Shown: in pieces, positions 1-6,683 of the stretch
Position numbering within the stretch: the first letter of the stretch is position 1
How the letters are laid out: each line of letters opens with the position of its first letter
Assembly: GCA_021778375.1 (NCBI GenBank)
Contig: JAJYCM010000039.1
Span: 1-14,188 of the forward strand
Source of the DNA: Bacteroidota bacterium
GTDB taxonomy: Bacteria; Bacteroidota; Ignavibacteria; Ignavibacteriales; Ignavibacteriaceae
Reading direction: 5' to 3'
Length of the DNA stretch: 14,188 nucleotides
Notes under the pieces: model-generated
What the model was told of the DNA's origin: nothing
The model's input: the letters and a program-made list of their open reading frames with translations, nothing else
Database searches by the model: none
Made by a program: the position numbers and the translations under genes

Positions 1-1088
1 ATTACCGCCAATAAATGATGAATGAGATATCTATGTATTCTTCCGTTGCCATCCTCAAAAGGATGAATAAATACAAATCCAAATGCAATTATTGCTGCTG
101 TTAAAACGGGATAAAAATTATCTTTTTCTAATTTTGCAGCAGTATTCAGCAAGCCTTCCATTAAAGTTTGTATATCTTGCCATTTTGCGGAAACATGGTC
201 GGGAATAGGTTCACCGGTATGGCGATCATGCTCGCCTATAAATCCTCCTTCGGTTCTGTAACCTATCTTTATGAAGCGGCTGTTTTCAATAACGATTTGC
301 TGAAGGCGAAGGAGTTCATCTTTGCTAAGCGGTTTACTGCCTGCCTGCGCGATAGCTTTTCCCCACCGCATGGTTCTGCTCTGTGTAGGGCTTTCCCCCT
401 CAATGGTAAATGAAGCTTTTGAATCTTTCAGAAGCAGAAAAGCAGAAGTGCGCAATAAAATATCTTTGTGTATTTTTTTAATTACGAGATTAGTTTTTTC
501 GGCAAGATTTTCATTTATATATTTTTCCAGCTTTGGCGTTTTATAAACGAGCGGGCAGAAATTAACGGTGCCGGGTAAATTGTTTTTAATACGATGCCGG
601 TTTGAATTTAGGCTGACTTGTGAAGCGTATTGTAATTTTTCATCGATAAGCGGCACTAAATTTTTTATTGACAGATCAGGAATTGGAAGCTGTTCATTCA
701 TCAACCATTCATAAAGGAACCAGATTTTTCGCGCATACTGTCCGGAGTATTCTGTTTGAATAAGATCTATCACCTGCTGTTTTGAAATTTTTTCAAACAG
801 TTTTTTAAAGAACAAAAGATTTATACCTTCATATTTAAGAGCAAAAACCAGGTGATCGTACAAGGTTTCCGATGGTTGATGCCTTAGCGTAAAAACGAGC
901 CAACCATTTTTAATATATTGTTTGTGCTTTTGGCTGATGATTGCAAGTTGATTTGGCATTGGCATTGCCAATTTTAGAGTTTCGATTAAAGCGCCATAGC
1001 CAACTAAGTTTCCGGTTTCCGGCGCTTCTCTACCGTGAAAAGTGTTTATTTTTTGTGAAAAGTATTTATTTGTCATATTCTTTTCCAT
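1..1088 (-). CDS. Fic family protein (AMPylase-like), C-terminus beyond window edge
   Basis: Reads open from ATG at 1088 to the window edge (362 codons seen). Fic proteins usually transfer AMP or another phosphate-containing group to hydroxyl side chains of target proteins and often act as toxins or regulators. The diagnostic Fic motif HPFEDGNGRIHR is complete at residues 342-353, with the catalytic His342 and the anion-binding GNGR. The inhibitory-helix motif (S/T)xxxE(G/N) is present as SFTIEG at 226-231, upstream of the Fic core, which places the protein in the self-inhibited class II layout, with Glu230 as the expected inhibitory residue. Residues 60-210 (including RHRIKNNLPGT) resemble the N-terminal region of the large stand-alone Fic proteins. 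An in-frame TAG lies 15 bases upstream of this ATG, so the start is well bounded; ATG at codon 5 is an alternative. Fic identity is certain; the target is unknown. Confidence 0.93.
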   Translation of the reverse strand, partial: MEKNMTNKYFSQKINTFHGREAPETGNLVGYGALIETLKLAMPMPNQLAIISQKHKQYIKNGWLVFTLRHQPSETLYDHLVFALKYEGINLLFFKKLFEKISKQQVIDLIQTEYSGQYARKIWFLYEWLMNEQLPIPDLSIKNLVPLIDEKLQYASQVSLNSNRHRIKNNLPGTVNFCPLVYKTPKLEKYINENLAEKTNLVIKKIHKDILLRTSAFLLLKDSKASFTIEGESPTQSRTMRWGKAIAQAGSKPLSKDELLRLQQIVIENSRFIKIGYRTEGGFIGEHDRHTGEPIPDHVSAKWQDIQTLMEGLLNTAAKLEKDNFYPVLTAAIIAFGFVFIHPFEDGNGRIHRYLIHHLLAV

Positions 1089-1106
1089 AATATCTTTGCA
1101 CTAATA

Positions 1107-1242
1107 TATGAAAATCAGGTTTAATATACGAATAATAGGTAGATATAATTATTTTATATGAAAATTAGGTTTTAGAATTATGAAAAACAGGTAAAAACTA
1201 TGAAAAAAGGGTGTCTAATGGCAGGGGCTATGAAAAACAGAT
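1107..1242. repeat. Six-copy 14-bp motif array upstream of fic
   Basis: Six degenerate copies of TATGAAAAWNAGGT start at 1107, 1127, 1157, 1179, 1199 and 1229. The second copy is the most diverged (TACGAATAATAGGT). Start-to-start distances are 20, 30, 22, 20 and 30 bases, close to multiples of a helical turn. The array lies immediately upstream of the fic start on the minus strand. Two related TGAAAAGTRTTTATT copies, again 20 bases apart, lie inside the first codons of fic at 1036 and 1056. The distances are not multiples of three, so a degraded coding repeat is unlikely; a multi-site operator or recombination-prone array is the better reading. The bound protein, if any, is unknown. Confidence 0.6.
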
Positions 1243-1331
1243 TCTAAAATTCTTGCGATTATAAAGTTGTCAACAAAAAGAGCACACCCCTCTTGACTTT
1301 TCTTATTTTATTAAGCTTACTTCTTTTATAT

Positions 1332-1370
1332 GTACTTTTGTCTTGATACAAAAGTACCAAAAGATCAAGA
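1332..1370. repeat. Compact repeat with pseudoknot-like interleaved inverted repeats
   Basis: GTACTTTTGT (1332-1341) and ACAAAAGTAC (1348-1357) form a perfect 10-bp inverted repeat. The six-base loop CTTGAT (1342-1347) is fully complementary to ATCAAG at 1364-1369. This is the order of segments in an H-type pseudoknot. From memory, very similar sequences recur between genes in Bacteroidota-related genomes, so I treat it as part of a dispersed repeat. It is followed at once by the long nested hairpin at 1375-1499. Confidence 0.55.
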
Positions 1371-1374
1371 CTTA

Positions 1375-1499
1375 AAATAAATCGCTAAAATTTTACTTCA
1401 TTCCGCTACAGAAAAAGAACTCGTCCGGCAGGAACCGGACTCAAACAGCTTTTTCTGTTTAACGCTCCATTACGTAAAATTTATTAACGCGATTTATTT
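1375..1499. repeat. 125-bp nested inverted repeat (long hairpin)
   Basis: Four matched arm pairs are nested in order. AAATAAATCGC (1375-1385) pairs with 1489-1499, AAATTTTAC (1388-1396) with 1474-1482, ACAGAAAAAG (1408-1417) with 1449-1458, and GTCCGG (1423-1428) with 1435-1440. All four are perfect, separated by asymmetric unpaired segments. Its position after the minus-strand peptidase gene remnant would also suit transcript-end formation, although it lacks a plain GC stem plus T-run. It looks like a dispersed palindromic element rather than a classical terminator. Confidence 0.65.
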
Positions 1500-1789
1500 A
1501 AGGTCGTTTGGGAAGATCATATAAGAAGAAGAACATGTGCTTAAAAAGAATTGCGGTGCGCTTTCGGCGGACATGTTCAAGAAATTTCTTAACACTTTTC
1601 TTTTAATGCACGAATGAAAAGAGCAAAGAAATTTATTTGAGCTCGGTTGGAGGATTCGGGAAGTTTTTGGAGGGCTTTTAGGCCGAAGGCGGAGGTGAGG
1701 AGGGTGAGTTTTTCCCAGGTTAGGGTGTAAATGCCTTGAAGTGGGAAAATAAAATTTAAGAATGAATTGCCTTGAAAAAAGTAACTGTT
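1498..1789 (-). pseudogene. Start-less ORF remnant, probably repeat-borne
   Basis: Two short open stretches in different frames look protein-like but have no usable start. The first (1589-1789) reads 66 codons with no ATG, GTG or TTG; its core has segments such as WEKLTLLTSAFGLKALQKL and INFFALFIRALKEKC, richer in G+C than the flanks. Downstream, in another frame, 1498-1602 encodes FLEHVRRKRTAILFKHMFFF and ends on a TAA at the outer arm of the long hairpin. I recall similar peptide strings as orphan hypothetical proteins near repeats in Bacteroidota-like genomes, but cannot name a family. With the hairpin and pseudoknot-like repeat it probably forms one decayed composite repeat block. It overlaps the last codons of the peptidase remnant in another frame. 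Confidence 0.35.
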
Positions 1790-2303
1790 TTACCATTCAG
1801 ATAATTAGCAGGAGTATATACTAAGTCTTTTTCTATAGAATTAGGGTCCATCACTATAAGTTTATTTTCTGATTCAATGACCGAATAAAGTCTAATCATA
1901 TGACGTATAATTTTACATTCGCTATCCATATATTCAAGACCAAGAAAAATTGAGCCTTCATTGTCTTGACTTGATAGTTTATATTCTAGTTATAATTTAT
2001 GGGCACTTCTAAAAACTATCTTTTATAAAAATTTAACGCAGAGAACGCAAAGAATACGCAACGTTCGCAGAGAATATTGAAGTTTTTAGAAGTGCCCTTA
2101 TTTAATTCAACGCCATAATATAAAAATAGATTAGGAATTTCTTGATCATATATGATACCTTCGTCACCCGTACCGACATTACATATATCTGGGAGTTCTC
2201 TTTTTATTTCATCAATCGTTTTTACAATGTTAATATCAAATAAATAGGAAGACAAACATGCTATTACACAACATTTCAAATCAGGATTTCCAACATGTTT
2301 CAT
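1756..2303 (-). pseudogene. Papain-like (C39-like?) cysteine peptidase gene, interrupted by a MITE-like element
   Basis: Starts at ATG 2303, 25 bases after the hsdR stop, and would be co-transcribed with it. The first part (to about 2102) contains DLKCCVIACLSSYL, resembling the active-site Cys region of papain-like C39-type peptidases. The second part (1756-1989, 77 codons) contains IFLGLEY, then HMIRLYSV and KLIVMDPN, a His followed by a D/N-containing strand as in that fold. A 97-bp inverted-repeat element at 2001-2097 separates the halves, and reading through it ends at 2016. Removing the element and one TTAT copy restores a single frame, except for one in-frame TAA at 1990-1992, which a single base change would explain (for example CAA to TAA). 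The gene is therefore doubly disabled. Family assignment is an inference from motif order only; the link to restriction is by position. Confidence 0.5.
1997..2101. mobile_element. 97-bp MITE-like element with 17-bp terminal inverted repeats and TTAT duplication
   Basis: GGGCACTTCTAAAAACT at 2001-2017 is repeated perfectly in inverse at 2081-2097. The element is flanked by TTAT at 1997-2000 and 2098-2101, a 4-bp target duplication. There is no room for a transposase, so it would have to be moved by a related full-length insertion sequence elsewhere. The ends recall those of IS1182-like or IS4-like elements, which is only an impression. The interior (2034-2073) is a degenerate run of ACGCAGAG/ACGCAAAG units of about 9 bases, a pattern I also know from intergenic repeats of this bacterial branch. 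It interrupts the peptidase gene. Confidence 0.8.
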
Positions 2304-2328
2304 AAATCAATTTACTTTCATAATAAAA

Positions 2329-5300
2329 TTAGTGAGTTAGTCCATCTGCAAATAACTCTGCTTGTTTAAGAACTGTATCAATTGCTTTTTGCTGCTTATC
2401 CGGGGGATAGCCGTATTTAGTAAGTGTACGCTTAACTAATACCATTAGTTTGGCTCGGGCACTTTCACGGATTGTCCAATCTATTGTTGTGTTCTTTCTT
2501 ACTTTGTCTGCAATTTCTCTTGCAATAATTTTTAGTGTCTCATCACCGAGAACTTTTACTGCGCTGTCGTTTGTTTCAAGTGCATCGTAAAAGGCAACTT
2601 CGTCTTTTGTTAATCCGAGTTTTTCTGCTTCCTTATCTGATTCTTTTAATTGCTTCGCTATGTTTATAAGTTCCTGAATTATTTCCGTAGTTGTAAGCAA
2701 ATTATTTTGATATTTCTTGATCGAGCTTTCCAGCATTTCAATTAATCTTCTGCTTACAACAAGATTTGATTTTGCTCTAATCTTTATTTCATCGTTCAAT
2801 AATTTCTTTAATAATTCAATTGCAAGGTTTTTATGATTCATTCCTTGAACTTCGAGAAGGAATTCATCAGAGAGGATTTCGAGGTTCGAGATATCAGGTT
2901 TATCTAATCCCGCAGCTTCAAAAATGTCTATTATTTTATCCGAACTAATAGCTTCATCAATTATTTGCTTGATAGCTGTTTCAATTTCACGGCTGGATTT
3001 TCCACCGGTAGGAGTTTCAAATTTAACTAGCCTTGCTTTAACGGCTTGAAAGAAAGCAACTTCATCCTTAATTGCAATTGCTTCCGAGTGAGGCATCGCC
3101 AATACAAATGATTGACTTAAATATGTTACTTCTCGAATGAATCTACTCTTCCCGTCCTGAAATCCAAGAATGTGTTCTTCTGCTTGCAGCAGGATGGATA
3201 GTTTTTCTTTTGGTTCTGCAGTAAAGAAACGGGGATAATTAAATTTATAACTTCCTTTATAGTAAGCTGCCGGTTCTTCAACGCTTATAGCTTTTTGAGT
3301 TTTACTTGCTTCATTAAACATCTGTTGAACAACTTCTAGTTTTTCGAGCATCAATTCTACGGCTTGAGCAATGGTTTCAGTAGGATCACCTTTACCGCCG
3401 GAATCAGAATAAAATGATAGAGCCTTTTTGAGGTCACTTGCGATTCCAAGGTAATCAACTATGAGCCCGCCCTTTTTGTCTTTGAATACTCTGTTTACTC
3501 TGGCGATGGCTTGCATCAGAGTGTGTCCGCGCATAGGTTTATCAATATAAAGAGTGTGCAAGCATGGAACATCAAAACCGGTAAGCCACATATCGCGCAC
3601 GATTGCGAGTTTAAGAGGATCTGCGGGATCTTTCATTCTATCGGCAAGATTTCTTCGCTGCTCTTTTGTAGTATGATGTTTTGCCATTTCCGGACCATCT
3701 GAACTTGCGGCAGTCATAACAACTTTTATTTCACCTTTGGCAAGATCATCATTGTGCCATTGCGGTCTTAAAGAAATTATTTCATTATACAAATCAACAG
3801 CTATTCTCCGGCTCATCGCTACTATCATTCCTTTGCCGTCTAAAACACTTTTCCGTTGTTCAAAATGAGTAACAATATCTTTGGCGAGATTTTTTATTCT
3901 TTGTTTGTTGCCAACAATAGCCTCAAGCTTAGCCCATTTAGCTTTTGCTTTCTGAGTTTCCGTTATCTCTTCTTGTTCAAGTTCTTGATCGAATTCCTCG
4001 ATTAGTCTTTTACCTTCTTCGTCAAGATTTACTTTTGCTAGCCTGCTTTCATAATATATTCTTACAGTGGCGCCGTCTTCAACGGATTTTGCTATATCAT
4101 ATATATCCACATAGTTTCCAAAAACTTGCGGAGTGTTAACATCCGATTTTTCAATAGGAGTGCCGGTGAAACCGATATATGTTGCATTTGGAAGCGCATC
4201 ACGAAGATATTTTGCCAAGCCGTAGGCAATACGCTTTCCTATTAGCTCTTTTGTTTCTTTATCAACTAAATCTTTTAGTGAAGCTTCAAAACCGTATTGA
4301 GTGCGGTGAGCTTCATCAGCGATAACAATAATGTTTCTTCTATCTGATAACAAATCATATTCAGGTTTATGATCCGCAGGTAAAAACTTTTGAATTGTTG
4401 TGAAAACAATTCCGCCGCTGGCAACCTTCAGTAGTTCTTTTAAGTGAGCTCTGCTTTCAGCTTGTACCGGATCTTGCCGGAGTAATTGACGCGACGCCGC
4501 AAATGTATCAAAGAGCTGATCGTCAAGATCGTTTCTATCTGTGATTACAACTATGGTTGGGTTTTCAAGTTCCGGTGTGGTAATGAGCAGACCTGAATAG
4601 AATACCATGCTTAAACTTTTGCCGGACCCTTGTGTATGCCAGATAACTCCGGCTCTTCCATCGCCGGAGTTACCCTCACCCTGCCCTCTCCCAGAGGGAG
4701 AGGGATAAACTCCAGTCTTGCGACTGTCGTTTTGAGAAACAAATTCTGAGATTTTTTGGAAAACATTTACTATGGAATTTAGAATTTCTTCATTTTTAAA
4801 TCTTAATATTTTGTTTCCAATTGAAGTAAGATATTTATCCCGCGTTGAATCATGTTTTTGTTGGGTTTCGGAATTATGAATTTCACCGTCTAATTCAATT
4901 ATGAGTTTTTGTTCATTGCAATAAAAATCAACAACGTAATGACCAATTTGATGCTGGCGTCTGAATTTAAGATTAAGAAATTTTCTATTACGAATTAAAT
5001 TCCAGAAGAGTTCTTCGGCTTTAGTTTGATTAGTTCTTAAAACTCGTGCTTCATCTAACAAACCGGAAAAATCAAAACTCCCTCTGTAATTATTTATCCG
5101 GATGGAATCGGATACACCGACTGCTAATTTTGTAGTCCCTACTGCTTTTTTAACTGCATAGTATTGATGGTATGCCGAAAGAATTTTTTCGGTATGAATT
5201 TGTGTTATTCCGGTTTTGGAATCTTCTCTTTTAATCTTCTGAAATACAATAAAGTTGCGAACAATATCCAACAAAATTGTTGGATTAAGCATTCCTTTAA

Positions 5301-6003
5301 GTAATATTTCCAACTGCGGGGCAAATCTTGAAGCTTCTTTTTGTCCGTCTGAAGTTTTCCAAGCCATGAAGCGATTGAAGCCGGCGGAGATGCTTCCGGC
5401 TTTGCATTCCAATCCGTCTGAGACAATGCAAAAGGCATTATAGGTAAACAGCGAAGGAATGAAAGCTTTGTATGTTTGTATTTGATCGAATGCGGATTGG
5501 ATTGTTGCGTTTTCATCGGCGGCATTTTTAAGTTCTATTACTACGAGCGGTAATCCATTTACAAAGAGAATAATATCAGGACGTTTATTCTGATTTTTTT
5601 CTACAATCGTAAATTGATTAACTACCAGGAATTGATTGTTCTCTAAGTTTTCAAAATCGATAAGGGCAACTTCGTGGCTGCGCTCGTAACCATCCTGCTG
5701 GTAAGGTATTTTTACTTTTTCGACTAAGAGTTTATGAAATTCTTCGTTGTTGTGAAGCAGCTCCGGTGAATAGATGCGTAATATTTTTTGAATTGCCTGC
5801 TCTTGCGCTTCTTTGGGAATATGACGATTTATAATTGAGAGTGATTTTCTTAAACGATCAATTAAAACGACTTGTTCGAAGTTTTCACGTTCTGATTGTT
5901 CCGCACCGGGAGCAATGGCTAAACCGTGAATGTATTCCCATCCTAGGGATTGGAGCTGCTCGATTGCGAAGGATTCAATATGATCTTCAGTTATTGGTTT
6001 CAT
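2329..6003 (-). CDS. hsdR: Type I restriction enzyme R subunit with inserted DUF559 domain
   Basis: ATP-dependent DNA translocase and endonuclease of a type I restriction system, acting with the HsdM and HsdS products encoded upstream in this locus. In order: N-terminal PD-(D/E)XK nuclease with Asp143 and E157-L-K159; an insertion at about 297-446; SF2 helicase motif I HTQGSGKS at 456-463; DEAH box at 563-566; motif III-like GFTGTP from 611; motif VI QAIARVNR at 831-838; then a long C-terminal region of the DUF3387/HsdR C-terminal type. Without the insertion the length is about 1070 residues, close to EcoR124I-type subunits; with it 1224. The frame stays open and all key motifs are intact, so activity is possible, though the insertion sits only about 10 residues before motif I. 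The start ATG lies 2 bases inside the end of a palindromic element (GTTCAGACAG ATG). No clear ribosome binding site. Confidence 0.97.
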   Translation of the reverse strand: MKPITEDHIESFAIEQLQSLGWEYIHGLAIAPGAEQSERENFEQVVLIDRLRKSLSIINRHIPKEAQEQAIQKILRIYSPELLHNNEEFHKLLVEKVKIPYQQDGYERSHEVALIDFENLENNQFLVVNQFTIVEKNQNKRPDIILFVNGLPLVVIELKNAADENATIQSAFDQIQTYKAFIPSLFTYNAFCIVSDGLECKAGSISAGFNRFMAWKTSDGQKEASRFAPQLEILLKGMLNPTILLDIVRNFIVFQKIKREDSKTGITQIHTEKILSAYHQYYAVKKAVGTTKLAVGVSDSIRINNYRGSFDFSGLLDEARVLRTNQTKAEELFWNLIRNRKFLNLKFRRQHQIGHYVVDFYCNEQKLIIELDGEIHNSETQQKHDSTRDKYLTSIGNKILRFKNEEILNSIVNVFQKISEFVSQNDSRKTGVYPSPSGRGQGEGNSGDGRAGVIWHTQGSGKSLSMVFYSGLLITTPELENPTIVVITDRNDLDDQLFDTFAASRQLLRQDPVQAESRAHLKELLKVASGGIVFTTIQKFLPADHKPEYDLLSDRRNIIVIADEAHRTQYGFEASLKDLVDKETKELIGKRIAYGLAKYLRDALPNATYIGFTGTPIEKSDVNTPQVFGNYVDIYDIAKSVEDGATVRIYYESRLAKVNLDEEGKRLIEEFDQELEQEEITETQKAKAKWAKLEAIVGNKQRIKNLAKDIVTHFEQRKSVLDGKGMIVAMSRRIAVDLYNEIISLRPQWHNDDLAKGEIKVVMTAASSDGPEMAKHHTTKEQRRNLADRMKDPADPLKLAIVRDMWLTGFDVPCLHTLYIDKPMRGHTLMQAIARVNRVFKDKKGGLIVDYLGIASDLKKALSFYSDSGGKGDPTETIAQAVELMLEKLEVVQQMFNEASKTQKAISVEEPAAYYKGSYKFNYPRFFTAEPKEKLSILLQAEEHILGFQDGKSRFIREVTYLSQSFVLAMPHSEAIAIKDEVAFFQAVKARLVKFETPTGGKSSREIETAIKQIIDEAISSDKIIDIFEAAGLDKPDISNLEILSDEFLLEVQGMNHKNLAIELLKKLLNDEIKIRAKSNLVVSRRLIEMLESSIKKYQNNLLTTTEIIQELINIAKQLKESDKEAEKLGLTKDEVAFYDALETNDSAVKVLGDETLKIIAREIADKVRKNTTIDWTIRESARAKLMVLVKRTLTKYGYPPDKQQKAIDTVLKQAELFADGLTH
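4666..5115 (-). mobile_element. In-frame DUF559 endonuclease-domain insertion within hsdR
   Basis: Encodes about residues 297-446 of HsdR, between YHQYYAVKKAV (ends at 288) and the motif I block; in ordinary HsdR proteins these blocks are separated by only some 15-20 residues. Residues 314-420 are a full DUF559 domain (Vsr/PD-(D/E)XK-related): LRTNQTKAEELFWNLIRNRK, then VVDFYC with Asp359, IELDGEIH with Glu370 and Asp372, HDSTRDKYL and ILRFKNEEIL. DUF559 is normally a stand-alone protein of about 110-130 residues. A translated palindromic repeat follows (residues 433-446). There is no intein-type splice motif, and no internal start is needed. I interpret it as a selfish nuclease-plus-repeat unit that invaded hsdR and stayed in frame. 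It could instead be a neutral fusion that now serves as a second nuclease domain. Confidence 0.8.
4684..4704. repeat. Palindromic repeat translated within HsdR
   Basis: CCCTCTCCC (4684-4692) and GGGAGAGGG (4696-4704) form a perfect 9-bp hairpin with a 3-base loop. The neighbouring CCCTCACCCTG belongs to the same dispersed repeat type, familiar from many bacterial genomes and often found next to DUF559 genes (from memory). In the hsdR frame it reads YPSPSGRGQGEGN. A second perfect 10-bp inverted repeat, TAACTCCGGC (4644-4653) with 4663-4672, spans the boundary between the repeat and the host codons for AGVI. Confidence 0.75.
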
Positions 6004-6004
6004 C

Positions 6005-6147
6005 TGTCTGAACTGTGATTTGAATGAATAATGTCTGAACTATGATTTATTTGATTATTATGATTGCCTTGATTAAAACTATTCATTTAGAACACATTAT
6101 TTGTTTTTAGTTTTAATCATATAAATCATAAGAATCACAGTTCAGAC
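6005..6147. repeat. Long-palindrome element, copy A (between GxxExxY gene and hsdR)
   Basis: The left end reads TGTCTGAACTGTGATT from 6005 and is partly duplicated from 6032 (GTCTGAACTATGATTT). The right end is AATCACAGTTCAGAC, ending at 6147. Both arms are runs of TGATT (or AATCA) at spacings of about 9-11 bases. The inner arms GATTAAAACTA (6071-6081) and 6108-6118 pair perfectly, so the whole copy folds as an imperfect long hairpin. On the minus strand its GTCTGA end supplies the last codon and stop of the GxxExxY gene, and its other end abuts the hsdR start codon. Confidence 0.75.
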
Positions 6148-6528
6148 TTTCTTATTTGTCAGTCGTTTAAATTTTAGACTCTGTTCTCCAAAATTGATTA
6201 ACAAACCAATTTCCAGATTGTATGCTTCAAGATAATTAATGGCTTGAGCAAAATGAACATCCTCCAATTTCGTAATTGCCTTTAACTCTACAGAAATAAC
6301 TCCTTCGACTAAAAAATCTACTCTTCTTGTACCAATCTGCCGGTTCCTATAATATATCGGCATCTCATGTTCCCTGCTAAAGGTAATTCCTTGCAGGTTC
6401 ATTTCTATTTCTAATGCGCGCTGGTAAATTACTTCTTGAAATCCATTACCTAAGGCTTTGTGAACCGTCATTGCACAGCCGATAATCTTTTCCGTTAGCG
6501 CTGAGTATTGATATTCTTCTTTAATCAT
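6142..6528 (-). CDS. GxxExxY protein (small PD-(D/E)XK-like)
   Basis: Member of the GxxExxY family (PF13366), small proteins of unresolved function with a nuclease-like fold. The signature is G29-F-Q-E32-V-I-Y35 inside ALGNGFQEVIYQRALE. A second block, RRVDFLVEGVISVELKAI, gives Asp71 and E81-x-K83, the arrangement of a PD-(D/E)XK active site. At 128 residues it has the usual family length, so it appears intact. It lies between hsdS and hsdR with a palindromic element on each side, and its final Val-stop (GTC TGA) is part of the element. The family is often found beside such repeats (from memory), which suggests an acquired passenger rather than a restriction subunit. ATG at 6528 is preceded by CCAGGTA; no other start fits as well. 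Confidence 0.9.
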   Translation of the reverse strand: MIKEEYQYSALTEKIIGCAMTVHKALGNGFQEVIYQRALEIEMNLQGITFSREHEMPIYYRNRQIGTRRVDFLVEGVISVELKAITKLEDVHFAQAINYLEAYNLEIGLLINFGEQSLKFKRLTNKKV

Positions 6529-6555
6529 TACCTGGACTGCTATTTAATTTAATGT

Positions 6556-6683
6556 TGTCTAAACTGTGATTTATTTGATTCCTTTGATTGCTCTGATTAT
6601 ATATCTTGTCATTTAAAACACCATATTCATTTTCCATCTTGATCATAAGAATCATAGCCAATCATAAGAATCACAGTTCAGAC
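6556..6683. repeat. Long-palindrome element, copy B (between hsdS and GxxExxY gene)
   Basis: The left end TGTCTAAACTGTGATT begins at 6556; the right end AATCACAGTTCAGAC ends at 6683. The arms again consist of TGATT or AATCA at roughly 10-base spacing. The hsdS reading frame runs into it and stops at 6652. Copy B thus encodes the C-terminal tail LNCDSYDWL of HsdS after the conserved MSGEIR. No convincing target duplication is visible at its flanks. Confidence 0.75.

Noticed and set aside
168..546. Two short plus-strand open frames
   Set aside because: They lie antisense to fic, whose family motifs are clear, and show no domain of their own.
1494..1796. 100-codon minus-strand open frame starting MVKQLLFSRQ
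   Set aside because: It overlaps the peptidase remnant and the repeat-borne relic in a different frame. Its Pro/Ser/Arg-rich composition is that of an off-frame translation, and a protein-like peptide is seen in the neighbouring frame.
4666..5115. Intein in HsdR
   Set aside because: There is no N-terminal Cys/Ser splice junction, no block A/B motifs and no C-terminal HN-C/S/T. The insertion also lies just outside motif I rather than within it.
5205..5525. 106-codon open frame within hsdR
   Set aside because: Same strand but a different frame inside conserved HsdR sequence; composition typical of a shadow.
6556..6683. Target-site duplications for element copies A and B
   Set aside because: Only short AT-rich similarities (for example TATTT) are found beside them, not distinguishable from chance in this composition. 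Only copy C has a convincing flanking duplication.
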